DNA of 37,948 bases from Fidelibacterota bacterium (GTDB lineage Bacteria > Fidelibacterota > UBA8477 > JABMPR01), in contig JAERTG010000037.1 in assembly GCA_016845065.1 (NCBI GenBank), positions 1-37,948 of the forward strand. Reading direction: 5' to 3'. The position numbers and the translations under genes were made by a program. Below are positions 16,011 to 25,244 of this stretch, piece after piece; positions within the stretch are counted from its first letter, which is position 1; each line of letters starts with the position of its first letter. The notes beneath the pieces were generated by a model, which saw only the letters and a list, made by a program, of their open reading frames with translations, ran no database searches and was not told the DNA's origin.

Positions 16011-16769
16011 TTATTTTCTGAGAGCCGCTTTTGTAAAAAGATGTTCAGGTATATCTTGATCAAACTGGATGGAATCGATAATGAACTCAGTTCCTTTCCC
16101 TTTCTTCAGCACATCCTTGAAGATCATATGTTTTGGATACCATCGATCTTGCACCTTGAAGACCTCTGTGATGTCTGTTGTCTTCAAAAGCTTGCCACTA
16201 CGGGCAAAGCGCTCTTCTCTAAGAGCAATCCATCTTTCAGAGTCAACCCAGACTTTACGCTTGGCGTAGGCCAGGTCGTCCTTCTTTGCAATCAACTCAA
16301 CGATGTAAGCAGGACGGTCACGGACTTGCTCTTCCCCAACGACAGTACAGCTATAAGCCTCTTCAAGCTCCTCAGCCTCGGTGAAGTCCTCATAGGACAG
16401 ATCAGAACCCATGACAGATTGTCTCAGCATGTGACCAGCAATCTGAATCACACGGTTGGTGCTGGGTGAATAGATCCATAGTTTATCCTCAAGCTTCAAC
16501 ATCTTTGTACCTTTTTCACGGGGTGGTGAAAGATATTCGCTGAAGGATTTCTCATCACTGATCATGTAGCCACGAGAAGTAATCGTACGGCTGCTCCTCC
16601 GACCATGAACGATCATCGTTGATTCGACTACCTGGTTTTCAGATACCATGTTCCGGTCAATACGCTTCATGATCTCCAAACCATCCGGCCAGTCTTGTGC
16701 CAATGCCACTTCTGGTTGGAAGGCAACCAGTATGAATGCAATAACAAGCAATATTCTGTATTTCATCAT
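16011..16769 (-). CDS. Outer-membrane lipoprotein-sorting (LolA-like) protein
   Basis: 252 aa. Signal peptide about 1-24 (ending ALAQ), then a single LolA/LolB-like half-barrel domain of the kind annotated as outer membrane lipoprotein-sorting protein, recognised by DGLEIMKRIDRN, the SRGYMIS strand, KMLKLEDKLWIYSP and SDLSYEDF. Such proteins carry lipids or lipoproteins across the periplasm, often with an RND or ABC exporter. Start overlaps the stop of the upstream permease gene by 4 nt (ATGA), so it belongs to the ABC operon. It probably takes cargo from the two FtsX-type permeases to the outer membrane. Confidence 0.87.
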   Translation of the reverse strand: MMKYRILLVIAFILVAFQPEVALAQDWPDGLEIMKRIDRNMVSENQVVESTMIVHGRRSSRTITSRGYMISDEKSFSEYLSPPREKGTKMLKLEDKLWIYSPSTNRVIQIAGHMLRQSVMGSDLSYEDFTEAEELEEAYSCTVVGEEQVRDRPAYIVELIAKKDDLAYAKRKVWVDSERWIALREERFARSGKLLKTTDITEVFKVQDRWYPKHMIFKDVLKKGKGTEFIIDSIQFDQDIPEHLFTKAALRK

Positions 16770-18052
16770 GTTTCCAATTCCTTGAATAGTGAGGCGGTCT
16801 GCCGTTTATAGATTCCTCTACCTGATACCAGTGCGCCTAGAAATGGAGCGATAATACCAGGCACGAATCCAATGTAGAAACAGGCTGGAATGATCTTCCC
16901 CCGGATCACATCTGGATAATAAATACCATTGCCTGTATCTGATATCCCCATACCACTGATATCCACTCCGTATTCCTGGAGCAGATAAACAAAGAACAAA
17001 CCCAGGATTGTTCCAAAAATGGTCCCAATTGTCCCGATGAGGGTTGACTCCACCAGCATACTACGATAGACGTGACCTTTGGCTTCACCGATAGCTAAAC
17101 GAAGTCCAACTTCACCATATCGACGGAGACCGTTCATCAATCCAGAATTCCAGAGAACAATGAACATGATGGCAATGAATACACCGGAGATAATGAATAT
17201 GAAGGCACCTGCCCATTGCATCATTGCAGCGAACTCATTCACATCTTCAAAGCGAAATGCAATAGGTGAATAGGGATCTCCTTCAACACTCATATTTGAA
17301 TTGATCCAGTTGGTAACAATCTGCGCTCTTTCGCCTGTATATTCATCATCTTTGAAAAAGCCCAGGATCTCTGTACTTCCACCCTCCATATCAAGTGACA
17401 TGCGGGCACCCTCAATATCAGTGAATATTGCACCCCCCTTGTCCAGAGCAGTTACGCCGAAAACAACGGTACCTGCAATCCTGAAGTTCTGAAAGGACAT
17501 GGAACCATTGATGGTTGAGCTCATGAGAGTGACACGGTCACCAATAGCCAATCCATATGATTCTGCCATACTCTGTGATATGATGATATCAAAAGCGTCC
17601 GATGGGAGGGATCCATTTTGGATAGAGGATCTGATCTTCAGATAGTCCAGTTCAGTGCTTCCTGGGGTGATGAGGTCTGCGGCCAGGGCTGAAACTGTTG
17701 TTTGAGCCTTGGTCTCACCGTTTTCATCTGGAATATCCAGAAGACCACCAAAGCGTGTCCTTGCTTTCCACATCATATCCGGGAACTGATTTTCCAGGCG
17801 TACAATAATCTCTTCAGCGTCTTCTAGAGCCATATCCAGGGGCATCTGAGTACGGTCCTCAAAGTAACCCTGTGAAGTTACTTTGACATGACCAGCATCC
17901 AGATGAGCACTCATGCGGATCATATCCGGCATAACACCACCTATGTAACCGGCCATGAGAACTGTGATAGCAGTTCCAATAAAAACCGTAAGGATGGGGA
18001 ACAGACTTCGAGAGCGATCACGAAGCACTCCTGCAATTAGAAATTTGATCAT
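16766..18052 (-). CDS. ABC transporter permease, FtsX/LolC-E type
   Basis: 428 aa. One N-terminal membrane segment (about 18-40), a large periplasmic domain (about 45-270), then three membrane segments near 280-305, 330-355 and 380-405. This is the FtsX/MacB topology. RYGEVGLRLAIGEAKGHVYRSMLVES is the cytoplasmic coupling region after the second membrane segment. It overlaps its neighbours by 4 nt on both sides and is one of two permeases that would form a heterodimer with the ATPase at 19237-19929. Cargo unknown; lipoprotein or lipid release to the LolA-like protein is the natural guess. Confidence 0.88.
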   Translation of the reverse strand: MIKFLIAGVLRDRSRSLFPILTVFIGTAITVLMAGYIGGVMPDMIRMSAHLDAGHVKVTSQGYFEDRTQMPLDMALEDAEEIIVRLENQFPDMMWKARTRFGGLLDIPDENGETKAQTTVSALAADLITPGSTELDYLKIRSSIQNGSLPSDAFDIIISQSMAESYGLAIGDRVTLMSSTINGSMSFQNFRIAGTVVFGVTALDKGGAIFTDIEGARMSLDMEGGSTEILGFFKDDEYTGERAQIVTNWINSNMSVEGDPYSPIAFRFEDVNEFAAMMQWAGAFIFIISGVFIAIMFIVLWNSGLMNGLRRYGEVGLRLAIGEAKGHVYRSMLVESTLIGTIGTIFGTILGLFFVYLLQEYGVDISGMGISDTGNGIYYPDVIRGKIIPACFYIGFVPGIIAPFLGALVSGRGIYKRQTASLFKELET

Positions 18053-19224
18053 GACATTTTCCCCCTCAGCGCATCAGTTGGCTTCAGACGTGCCAGTTTT
18101 CGCACCGGGATGAAGCTGGTAATTGTTACCGTGATCATAACAGTTACAATAGTGCCAACAACGAGAGCTACTGAATACTCGGGGTAAAGTGTCTGGGGGA
18201 GCACCATCCCGAAATTGTCAATATCCATAGGCATGGTCAGTCCCTTCATGTTATTCAAATAGAGGAGGGGGGCACCATAGAGGGTGGCCAGGATAGCAGC
18301 AAAGATGCCGTACATGCTGCCTTCAAGAGTGAACAACTTTATGAGGGTCATACGTGTCATACCTAAGGCCATGAGCGTTCCCATCTCCTTGCGTCTTCTC
18401 CAGATGGAGAGGACCTGGGTATCAAACACCGCCAGCAGGGCCAGCGCCATAAGTACACCATAGAAAATACTGCCACCACTGCTCTTCATCTCCACCATGT
18501 TTCGAATATCAGCGGTGAGGTCGAACAGGCTGTGATATGACCAATTGGCTTCAGGTAATTCGCCTGTGTAGGACTTATCCACAACCATCATGGTAGCCTG
18601 ATTCTCCAAACGTGTAATATCCTGAAGCAAGGCAAGGTCCATCCAGACACTTCCTACATCAATGGTGGAGTTATCTGTCACCATGATATGGACGACCTTA
18701 GCATCCCTGGCATCATAGGCTCCGTTGCCGTCACGCCATTGCATGGTGAATACATCACCCTTTTCGACGTTGATGCTCTTCGCCATGCGTTGCCCTAGCA
18801 TGACCGGTAAATAACCATCTGCTTCCACATTCATTTTAGAAGTGGGCATGTTCATGACAGTTTGGGTGTGATCTGCTCCCCTCAACATGACATTCTTCAT
18901 ACGATTGTCGGGATAGATGGCTCCCTGGTAGAACATGACGGGTGTCATGACTCCAGCTTCCCTGAGTGGATCGAAAACAGCAGGGATGACATCATGTGCG
19001 TCAGGAAGAGAGAGTGGATCATATGGATCATAGATTTCACACCAGTATTGACCACTTCCTTTGTCTGTATCTTCCGAGATGCGAATACTCTGATCCTGCA
19101 TCCCGTTGTACATACCTTTCAGATAAACAATGGCCAGGAAGGCAATGGACAGAACGAAGATATTCAACCAGGTTCTGATACCAGCCCCTTTTAAATTTCG
19201 ATATGCTAATTTCAGGATGACCAT
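18049..19224 (-). CDS. ABC transporter permease, FtsX/LolC-E type
   Basis: 391 aa. Membrane segment at about 14-35, periplasmic domain about 40-255, then three more segments near 258-275, 305-325 and 350-372. IWRRRKEMGTLMALGMTR is the conserved coupling region of FtsX-type permeases, and the end VRKLARLKPTDALRG is the usual C-terminal motif. It starts 12 nt after the ATPase gene and overlaps the second permease by ATGA. The pair of different permeases resembles LolC/LolE rather than the single MacB protein. Confidence 0.9.
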   Translation of the reverse strand: MVILKLAYRNLKGAGIRTWLNIFVLSIAFLAIVYLKGMYNGMQDQSIRISEDTDKGSGQYWCEIYDPYDPLSLPDAHDVIPAVFDPLREAGVMTPVMFYQGAIYPDNRMKNVMLRGADHTQTVMNMPTSKMNVEADGYLPVMLGQRMAKSINVEKGDVFTMQWRDGNGAYDARDAKVVHIMVTDNSTIDVGSVWMDLALLQDITRLENQATMMVVDKSYTGELPEANWSYHSLFDLTADIRNMVEMKSSGGSIFYGVLMALALLAVFDTQVLSIWRRRKEMGTLMALGMTRMTLIKLFTLEGSMYGIFAAILATLYGAPLLYLNNMKGLTMPMDIDNFGMVLPQTLYPEYSVALVVGTIVTVMITVTITSFIPVRKLARLKPTDALRGKMS

Positions 19225-19236
19225 TTTACGCCCTCC

Positions 19237-19929
19237 TTATTTAATTTCGTCTTTAACCACTTCTCCATCTTCCAGGGAAATGATCCGTTTCATATACTGC
19301 ATGACCTTCTCATCATGAGTTGCAAAGAGAAAGGTTGTGTCCAGTTCCGCGTTGAGCTTCTCCATGGTCTGGAGGATATGGTGAGAGTTCTTGGCATCCA
19401 AGTTGGCAGTCGGTTCATCAGCAAGGACCAGAGCAGGTTTTTTCACCATGGCTCGAGCAATTGCTACTCGCTGTGACTCGCCACCAGAGAGTTGAGCAGG
19501 TCGCATTTCAGCTTTCTCTGTGAGACCCACCCATTCCAGAGCTTCTGCTACCATATCTTTCCGTTCATCAGTTGATTTACCCAGGAGGAGGAGTGGAAAT
19601 TCTACATTTTCGGCTACTGTATAGACTGGTAGCAGGTTGTAAGTCTGAAAAATGAAACCAATATGAAGATTTCTCAGCTGGGCCGCCTGTTTGTGTGTGA
19701 GTGCCTCAATTTTAGAATCCAGAACTGTTACAGAACCACTACTGGGAATATCAAGCGATCCAATGACATTCAAGAGGGTTGTCTTCCCAGAGCCACTGGG
19801 ACCAACCAGTCCCGTGAATTCCCCTTTTCCAATCTCCAGGCTGATGTTCTTAAGAGCTACAAACTCACGATCAGCGACTGGATATGCTTTTACAAGATCA
19901 TGAGCGTGAATCAGTTTTACTTCGGTCAT
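19237..19929 (-). CDS. ABC transporter ATP-binding protein, LolD/MacB type
   Basis: 230 aa, single nucleotide-binding domain. Walker A GPSGSGKT at 43-50, Q-loop Gln95, signature LSGGE at 147-151, Walker B LVLADE at 167-172, D-loop ANLD, and switch His205. The [15 protein letters not shown] segment is typical of the LolD/MacB/FtsE branch. It lies between the outer-membrane protein gene (24 nt) and the first FtsX-type permease (12 nt), and would power that pair by mechanotransmission. Confidence 0.95.
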   Translation of the reverse strand: MTEVKLIHAHDLVKAYPVADREFVALKNISLEIGKGEFTGLVGPSGSGKTTLLNVIGSLDIPSSGSVTVLDSKIEALTHKQAAQLRNLHIGFIFQTYNLLPVYTVAENVEFPLLLLGKSTDERKDMVAEALEWVGLTEKAEMRPAQLSGGESQRVAIARAMVKKPALVLADEPTANLDAKNSHHILQTMEKLNAELDTTFLFATHDEKVMQYMKRIISLEDGEVVKDEIK

Positions 19930-19953
19930 TTTTGACTCCTGTTTAATTTCTGT

Positions 19954-21060
19954 CTAGTGGTTATAAGCCACTATCAGTTGAATTCCTTTCCCTGAGAAGT
20001 TTGAACTTAAACCCGTATTTGAATCCTGTGGGTCATCGACGTCTGTATAGAACGCTCCCAGGGTAAATCGAAATGAATCATAGGTTTGTCCCCAGCTCAT
20101 ATATGCCAAGGGGGTATTTGTTTCCCAATCCATGAATAACATGAGGCTAAGTTGATCAAACATGGTCGGTGAATAGCTTGTCATCACGGTGCTTATCAAT
20201 CTATTCGTATCATCTATCACTGGGCTGTCCCAGATATTTATTAACATATGTTCAGTTATGAGGAGGACACCATTTCCCACCCAAAAAGTATAGTCTCCCC
20301 CGATTGTGGTCTGAAGCTGTTGCATGAAGGGGCTGTCACTTAACTGTTGATTTTTATATACGGATTCAACCCACAACCCAATTCCAACATCCCAGAACCC
20401 ATCTACTCCGATTCGGCCTTCATACAGGTCAGGATCATCTGGCGAAATGGATGAGGCATCGGCAATTCTCCAGTGCGTGCTGATACCTAGCTGCCCCATG
20501 TTGTTAGGCATGCTTATCCTGCCGCCAGTCTCAAAGGTGCCATCCTGATCAGGAAATCCTTCCCATCCGATGGGATCACCTGGGAGGAAGAGCCAAGCTT
20601 GAGAGGACCAACCAAAATCATAATGAAACTTTGCACTGATGCCCGTGACACCACTTGTCAGAGCCAGTGGGTCTGTGGGGTTGATTGAGTCGAACCACAT
20701 TAACGGTCTCAACAAACGAGCCGGACCAAAATTAATTTTTTGCAGACCAATGACATATTCGGAGTTGGCGCTTTGAAGATTGAGGGCTACACGATAGGGG
20801 TCTGTAATGATTCCACTATTGTCCAGGGTATCCACTTGTCCACCCCACTGAAGCTGCCAACGTACCTCCACATCATAATCCCACGACTCTGCAAGTGTGC
20901 TCTGATACTCAAGTGCAGGTAGATACCGGGTGATCATAGCGATGTCACTTTTAGCTGCTCCATTGGCAGCTGCACTTAAGGACAATTCTCCCAGAAAGGG
21001 AGCTCCCTGAACATTAGCCGCCAGCAAAATCAAGAATACTATTACACTTTTTGGCTTCAA
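19954..21060 (-). CDS. Outer-membrane barrel-like protein of the ABC operon
   Basis: A TTG start at 21060 gives 368 aa beginning with a normal signal peptide (KPKSVIVFLILLAANVQG); GAGGG lies 5 nt upstream and the TetR stop is one base before. The ATG at 21093 has no ribosome site and would overlap the TetR gene by 32 nt. The mature part is a series of amphipathic beta strands with W/Y-rich turns, as in porin-like outer-membrane proteins (DUF1302-like in flavour). It is co-transcribed with the exporter and may receive its cargo or form the outer-membrane part. I do not recognise a precise family. Confidence 0.75.
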   Translation of the reverse strand: MKPKSVIVFLILLAANVQGAPFLGELSLSAAANGAAKSDIAMITRYLPALEYQSTLAESWDYDVEVRWQLQWGGQVDTLDNSGIITDPYRVALNLQSANSEYVIGLQKINFGPARLLRPLMWFDSINPTDPLALTSGVTGISAKFHYDFGWSSQAWLFLPGDPIGWEGFPDQDGTFETGGRISMPNNMGQLGISTHWRIADASSISPDDPDLYEGRIGVDGFWDVGIGLWVESVYKNQQLSDSPFMQQLQTTIGGDYTFWVGNGVLLITEHMLINIWDSPVIDDTNRLISTVMTSYSPTMFDQLSLMLFMDWETNTPLAYMSWGQTYDSFRFTLGAFYTDVDDPQDSNTGLSSNFSGKGIQLIVAYNH

Positions 21061-21061
21061 C

Positions 21062-21718
21062 TTATCCCTCTTGAGGTGGTCCTGTCGTTCCATAAAAAAG
21101 GAAATTCAGAAAATCTTTGGAAAGCTTAACCATATCATCCCCATACATGGCCATCATGGCTTCCGATCTTGCATCAGCCCCAAGCACCATCCAGATGTGT
21201 AGTAGAAAATCCACACTATAACTGGGATGTATTTCACCCTTGCTCTGGGCATCGGCGAAAAAGGACCGCATCGCTTCGGTTGACATTGCTGTCCAACGAT
21301 TCATCAGATCTACGATAGCCTCATCAGCGCTCATGAGACTATGCATAAAGACGGGAGTGAAGTGGCTCACTGCTGATTCCTTCATAGCAATAAAAGCCTG
21401 CATCTTTTCCTGGAGGCTGGCATCAGCATTTTTGATACGCTCAAAAGTTTTCATTCCCAGCGAAAGACGCGTAGTCATATAGTCTTCCAGAACAGCGAAT
21501 TTATTAGAGAAATATTTATAAAAAGTGACCTTTGATACTTTTGCCTCTCGACAAATCTCCTCAACTGTCACCCTGTCATACCCGAACCGCATGAAGAGAT
21601 CTTCAGCAGTTCTGAGGATATCCCCTTCTTTCGTTGGACGATCCTTAAAGTCAGGTAATTGGACTTCTGCAAGTATTCGATGTGGCATATAGTGTACGCT
21701 TTCCGTTATTTCATTCAA
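21062..21718 (-). CDS. TetR/AcrR family transcriptional regulator
   Basis: 218 aa. The N-terminal helix-turn-helix (about 33-80; TAEDLFMRFGYDRVTVEEI, AKVSKVTFYKYFSNK) is typical of TetR proteins, and the rest is the helical ligand domain. ATG 21688 (residue 11) is an alternative start. It is the first gene of the ABC export operon and is probably its own repressor, answering to a small hydrophobic ligand or envelope lipid (inference). Confidence 0.92.
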   Translation of the reverse strand: MNEITESVHYMPHRILAEVQLPDFKDRPTKEGDILRTAEDLFMRFGYDRVTVEEICREAKVSKVTFYKYFSNKFAVLEDYMTTRLSLGMKTFERIKNADASLQEKMQAFIAMKESAVSHFTPVFMHSLMSADEAIVDLMNRWTAMSTEAMRSFFADAQSKGEIHPSYSVDFLLHIWMVLGADARSEAMMAMYGDDMVKLSKDFLNFLFYGTTGPPQEG

Positions 21719-21744
21719 TAAACGTATGCAATATCGTCAATAAT

Positions 21745-21801
21745 ATGAACGAGTCAAGAAATATTTTACGTTTTATATAATTTAATACTTATTTCGTTCA
21801 T
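21745..21801. promoter_or_regulatory. Possible TetR operator: inverted repeat ATGAACGA / TCGTTCAT
   Basis: Perfect 8-bp inverted repeat at 21745-21752 and 21794-21801, 41 nt apart, just upstream of the TetR gene. A further related half site, ATGTTCGT, follows at 21809-21816. Position suggests autoregulation; the long spacer is unlike a single TetR site, so this is tentative. Confidence 0.3.
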
Positions 21802-21910
21802 TTCAGATATGTTCGTAAATCAATTAATACAAACCAGAGAGTTTTTCATCACCGATAAATGAGAATAAGTATAGTGGGCACTACAAGGACACGAGGACCA
21901 TCTTACCCCG

Positions 21911-21932
21911 GGATGCCTGTTTCATGGCATCC
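21911..21932 (+). terminator. Isolated terminator-like hairpin
   Basis: GGATGCC / GGCATCC, 7-bp stem and 8-nt loop followed by TTTATATTGTTT. No gene ends nearby on the plus strand, so it may end a short unannotated transcript or a leader of the gene at 22181. Confidence 0.5.
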
Positions 21933-22180
21933 TTTATATTGTTTCTGTCTCAAGGAAGCGCTTTGCCCGAATTAGTGGAATTATTATGACTTGAATTATC
22001 CACACGTATATCTTTTTTCTTATATTCAGCCCTGTTGGTCTGGTATTCAGGCTCAAATAAGGGACTGCCAGGATGAGGATATGAATCAACTGTTGTTATT
22101 CTGGATAACTGATTCGTTCATGGAGAAGGAAGATCGTAACCGCGGTTCACTACTCCATTTTTTGAGCATGTAAGGTATTA

Positions 22181-24010
22181 ATGAAAATCAAAAAAATACT
22201 CTTTAGTATAATTGCCGCCCTGATTCCAGTTGCATTTCTTGCTTTAGTTGAGTTATCCCTATGGATTGTGGATGCTTACCCACAACCTCCTCTTTTTCTC
22301 GATATTACTGATGGTGACACCTCCCACACTCAAATTAACTCTCAGGTAGGGGAGCGCTATTTCGATAAGGCCATCATGCCTGTACCAAATTTGTATCCAC
22401 AAAAGTTTAGTTCAACGAAACCTGATGGAACTGTACGCATATTTTGTCTTGGGGGTTCCACAACAGCAGGTTTCCCTTATGAAATGACAGCACCTTTTCC
22501 AAAGCAGTTGGATCTTCTACTAAAAACAGATTACCCCACTCATGACTTCGAAATTATCAATATGGGTCTTTCTGCAATCAACAGCTTCACCATTGTGGAC
22601 TGGATTCCTGAAATTCTTAAACAGGCACCTGATTTGATACTGCTCTATATGGGTCACAATGAATTTTATGGGGCTTATGGGACTGGATCAACCATTTCTC
22701 TCGGACATGATGGAAGAATTATTCGTCTCGTCTTAAAATTTCAAAAATTTCGAGTTGTCCAAATGATCCGCTCTATTATACGGGGATTTACAAATCCTCC
22801 GTCCACAGGCGGCAAACCTACTCTCATGGAAAAAGTAATCGATGATAGATTCATCGAAACCAATTCTATGCTCAGGATGAAAACGCGGGAAAACTTTTCA
22901 GCCAATCTAGATGTCATCCTTTCGGCATGTCAGACTGCTGGTGTACCAGTAATCCTAAGTAACTTGGTTAGCAATATCAAGGATCAAGTACCCCTGGATG
23001 TGACATCGAATCCACAGCAGACATCGAGCAAAGCGCATAAACTATATCTCAAAGGTCTCCGTGAATTTCGTCAGGGAGATACTACGACTGCTCATATTTC
23101 GTTTACACGTGCAAAAAATAATGATCAGGTTCCCTTTCGTGGGAATGATTATCTCAACGAGATCCTGCAGGTCAAGGCAGGTAAATTCGCTCGACCCATT
23201 GTGGATATGAAATCTGCTTTCAGGCATGCTTCTATTTCAACAATTCCTGGTAATGATTTATTTTGTGATCACCTGCATCCAAATCCCATTGGATACCACA
23301 TTATGGCTCGGGAATATCGAAAAGCCATGGATAGAACTGATGTCCTTCCCATGGCCGTAATCCAGGATTCTACAAAGCGACCACTGCTGGTTTCGGATCT
23401 TGATTGGGAAATCGGGTCGATGCAGATATTCAAGTTGATGCAACGCTGGCCATTTGGAAACAGTAGTGTGGATTATGCCGACTATACGCCCCTCTATAAT
23501 GAGGCAACTGCCCGACTGGCCAAAGAATACCTTTTGAACCATCATGTCTGGGGCAAAGCCCATAACGATATGGCAGAAATTTACCTGGAGCAAGGGGAGT
23601 TTGAAAAGGCATGTCAGGAATACCAGGCTATCGTTGAGGTATATCCTGAAATTACTGAAAACTATTCTAAACTGGTTGAATGCGCCAAGCAAGCTCACTC
23701 CTGGGAACTCGTCAAACAGACCTGTCTAAAGGCACTAACCACAACAAGTGCAACTGGGATGTTCAATTATAATCTGGCCATTTCGTATAGAATGACAGGC
23801 GATTTGGACAAGGCAACCACCATTATTGAGAAAGCCCTAAAAGCACCAGAGCTTACACGGGTACAATCAGCTAATGTTAGGTTTACCTATGCGAGATTTC
23901 TGGTGGAACTTCAGAAGCCATCTGAAGCAGCTGTAGTGCTCACCAACTTAGTCCAGGAAGTGCCTGATTTTATAAGAGCTCAAGAGCTGTTGAATAAACT
24001 TATGAATTGA
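22181..24010 (+). CDS. SGNH/GDSL-type hydrolase with TPR repeats
   Basis: 609 aa. A signal anchor (about 7-30) is followed by an SGNH hydrolase fold: block I GGST with catalytic Ser93, a GHNE block III with Asn160, and block V DHLH with Asp363 and His366. A short TPR-like unit (about 285-317) is inserted between blocks III and V, and the C-terminal 150 residues are TPR repeats. Such proteins deacetylate or transfer acyl groups on surface glycans or act as esterases; the substrate here cannot be told. It stands alone, with a weak start site at 22181. Confidence 0.85.
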   Translation: MKIKKILFSIIAALIPVAFLALVELSLWIVDAYPQPPLFLDITDGDTSHTQINSQVGERYFDKAIMPVPNLYPQKFSSTKPDGTVRIFCLGGSTTAGFPYEMTAPFPKQLDLLLKTDYPTHDFEIINMGLSAINSFTIVDWIPEILKQAPDLILLYMGHNEFYGAYGTGSTISLGHDGRIIRLVLKFQKFRVVQMIRSIIRGFTNPPSTGGKPTLMEKVIDDRFIETNSMLRMKTRENFSANLDVILSACQTAGVPVILSNLVSNIKDQVPLDVTSNPQQTSSKAHKLYLKGLREFRQGDTTTAHISFTRAKNNDQVPFRGNDYLNEILQVKAGKFARPIVDMKSAFRHASISTIPGNDLFCDHLHPNPIGYHIMAREYRKAMDRTDVLPMAVIQDSTKRPLLVSDLDWEIGSMQIFKLMQRWPFGNSSVDYADYTPLYNEATARLAKEYLLNHHVWGKAHNDMAEIYLEQGEFEKACQEYQAIVEVYPEITENYSKLVECAKQAHSWELVKQTCLKALTTTSATGMFNYNLAISYRMTGDLDKATTIIEKALKAPELTRVQSANVRFTYARFLVELQKPSEAAVVLTNLVQEVPDFIRAQELLNKLMN

Positions 24011-24041
24011 CGATCAAGCCAGAGGTAACCCCTGGAATGAT

Positions 24042-24488
24042 TTAGGGATCTTTACGGATGGTTAATTCTCCCGGTCTCATACTAAAATCAAAGATAAAAT
24101 TATTAGCAAGGTGGAAATCACCAATGCTTACATCATCCTCAACTTCTTTTAGAAGTAAGGTTATCCGTTTTTTGTGAAACTCATTATTGGGAAATATTTG
24201 TCCTTCTATATTCCCCCTAACACTGTATCCCTTATTCCAATCATCCACTTCAATTTCTGCATCAATAATTTCTGCGTTGCCAATTGACCCTGTAATCTCA
24301 AAATCTCTTGTAACCCGTAGTGTAAATCGAACCATCCCGACTTCACTTGCCAGATTCACATTATAGAAGCGTCCTTCTCCATGCCAGTCTCCCACAAATT
24401 GCTCAAAGCTAGTTGAGTCCTCCTGGCCAATCGCCTGAGTGCAAAGACTTAGGAAGAGTAAGGTTAACATATTTACTTTCAAATTCAT
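24042..24488 (-). CDS. Small secreted protein of unknown function
   Basis: 148 aa. Signal peptide about 1-21 (ending AIGQ), then a compact beta-rich domain starting FVGDWHGEGRFYN, reminiscent of lipocalin-like or DUF1579-like small barrels. No catalytic residues are recognisable. It is convergent with the SGNH hydrolase gene and follows the membrane protein gene at 24524 by 35 nt, so it may belong to the XRE/membrane protein unit. Confidence 0.65.
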   Translation of the reverse strand: MNLKVNMLTLLFLSLCTQAIGQEDSTSFEQFVGDWHGEGRFYNVNLASEVGMVRFTLRVTRDFEITGSIGNAEIIDAEIEVDDWNKGYSVRGNIEGQIFPNNEFHKKRITLLLKEVEDDVSIGDFHLANNFIFDFSMRPGELTIRKDP

Positions 24489-24523
24489 TTTATGTCCTTT
24501 ATAGGATTCAAAAGTCCTATCAG

Positions 24524-25243
24524 TTATGATTCAGTTTCAATAACCCGGTTTCGAAGTAGAATGATACCACTTACCAGGAGTGGTCCCATAAAGAGAACGA
24601 TGACCATTCCCCTACCTTTCTCAAGAGGATTAGGACCAAAGATTTCATAGAGATTAAAGAAGTAGAAGAAGAAGGCTGAAACAGCTATTAGAATTACACC
24701 AGCAATCTTAGGCCACCTCTTAGCTACATAAGCCAGGAGGAAAAAAGGGGCTGCAAGGAGTGATTGCATAATCAGGGCGATGGGATCTGTAAGATTGCCA
24801 ACGATGTTGAATACCAGCCAAACCCAACCAAAGCCATTAAGAACACGAGAAACAGTTTTCTGGGGACCCCAGTATGATAAGAGGGAACTCAAAAACCAGG
24901 TAAACCAGAGTATTGCCAGAATCAGCGATACAGCGACCTCAGGTTCCTCAACATTACGGTCACCCGAGCGTAAATAGGACACCAGCAAAAAAGTGAATAA
25001 ACCAGCTGTGAGAAAGGCATGATAACCAGCCTGGCGATCTGCTCGTCGTTGAAACTCATCCTGATCATTTAAGATACTGAGCTCTCTCAGGATACCGGGA
25101 CCAAAGGTGCCCAGGGCAGCCAGCGATAAAAAAGTCCAGCTAATTTCTGAAAGTCCGAAACCAAGGAGCACTACGACCCCGGCAATGAGCGTTGCATGAG
25201 TGGGTTGCCAATCCAAACGACTGAATATTTTATTGATCATCAT
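24524..25243 (-). CDS. Multi-pass membrane protein linked to XRE regulator
   Basis: 239 aa with six or seven membrane segments. The DEFQRRADRQAGYHAFLTA stretch after the second segment resembles the D-E-R-x-x-x-I-x-x-x-A-x-x-x-A motif of DUF2178/DUF3796-type membrane proteins, which usually sit next to a small XRE regulator, as here (gap of one base). Function unknown; a sensor or stress role regulated with its XRE partner is plausible. Confidence 0.7.
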   Translation of the reverse strand: MMINKIFSRLDWQPTHATLIAGVVVLLGFGLSEISWTFLSLAALGTFGPGILRELSILNDQDEFQRRADRQAGYHAFLTAGLFTFLLVSYLRSGDRNVEEPEVAVSLILAILWFTWFLSSLLSYWGPQKTVSRVLNGFGWVWLVFNIVGNLTDPIALIMQSLLAAPFFLLAYVAKRWPKIAGVILIAVSAFFFYFFNLYEIFGPNPLEKGRGMVIVLFMGPLLVSGIILLRNRVIETES

Positions 25244-25244
25244 C

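Larger units (their letters stand above)
21719..22180. other. 462-base intergenic region between TetR operon and SGNH hydrolase gene
   Basis: Contains the divergent promoters, a pair of inverted repeats (21745-21801) next to the TetR start and an isolated terminator-like hairpin (21911-21932). The open frames here are short, lack good start signals and look non-coding. Confidence 0.6.

Noticed and set aside
21991..22173. 60-codon frame before the SGNH hydrolase gene
   Set aside because: TTG start without a ribosome site and no protein-like pattern.
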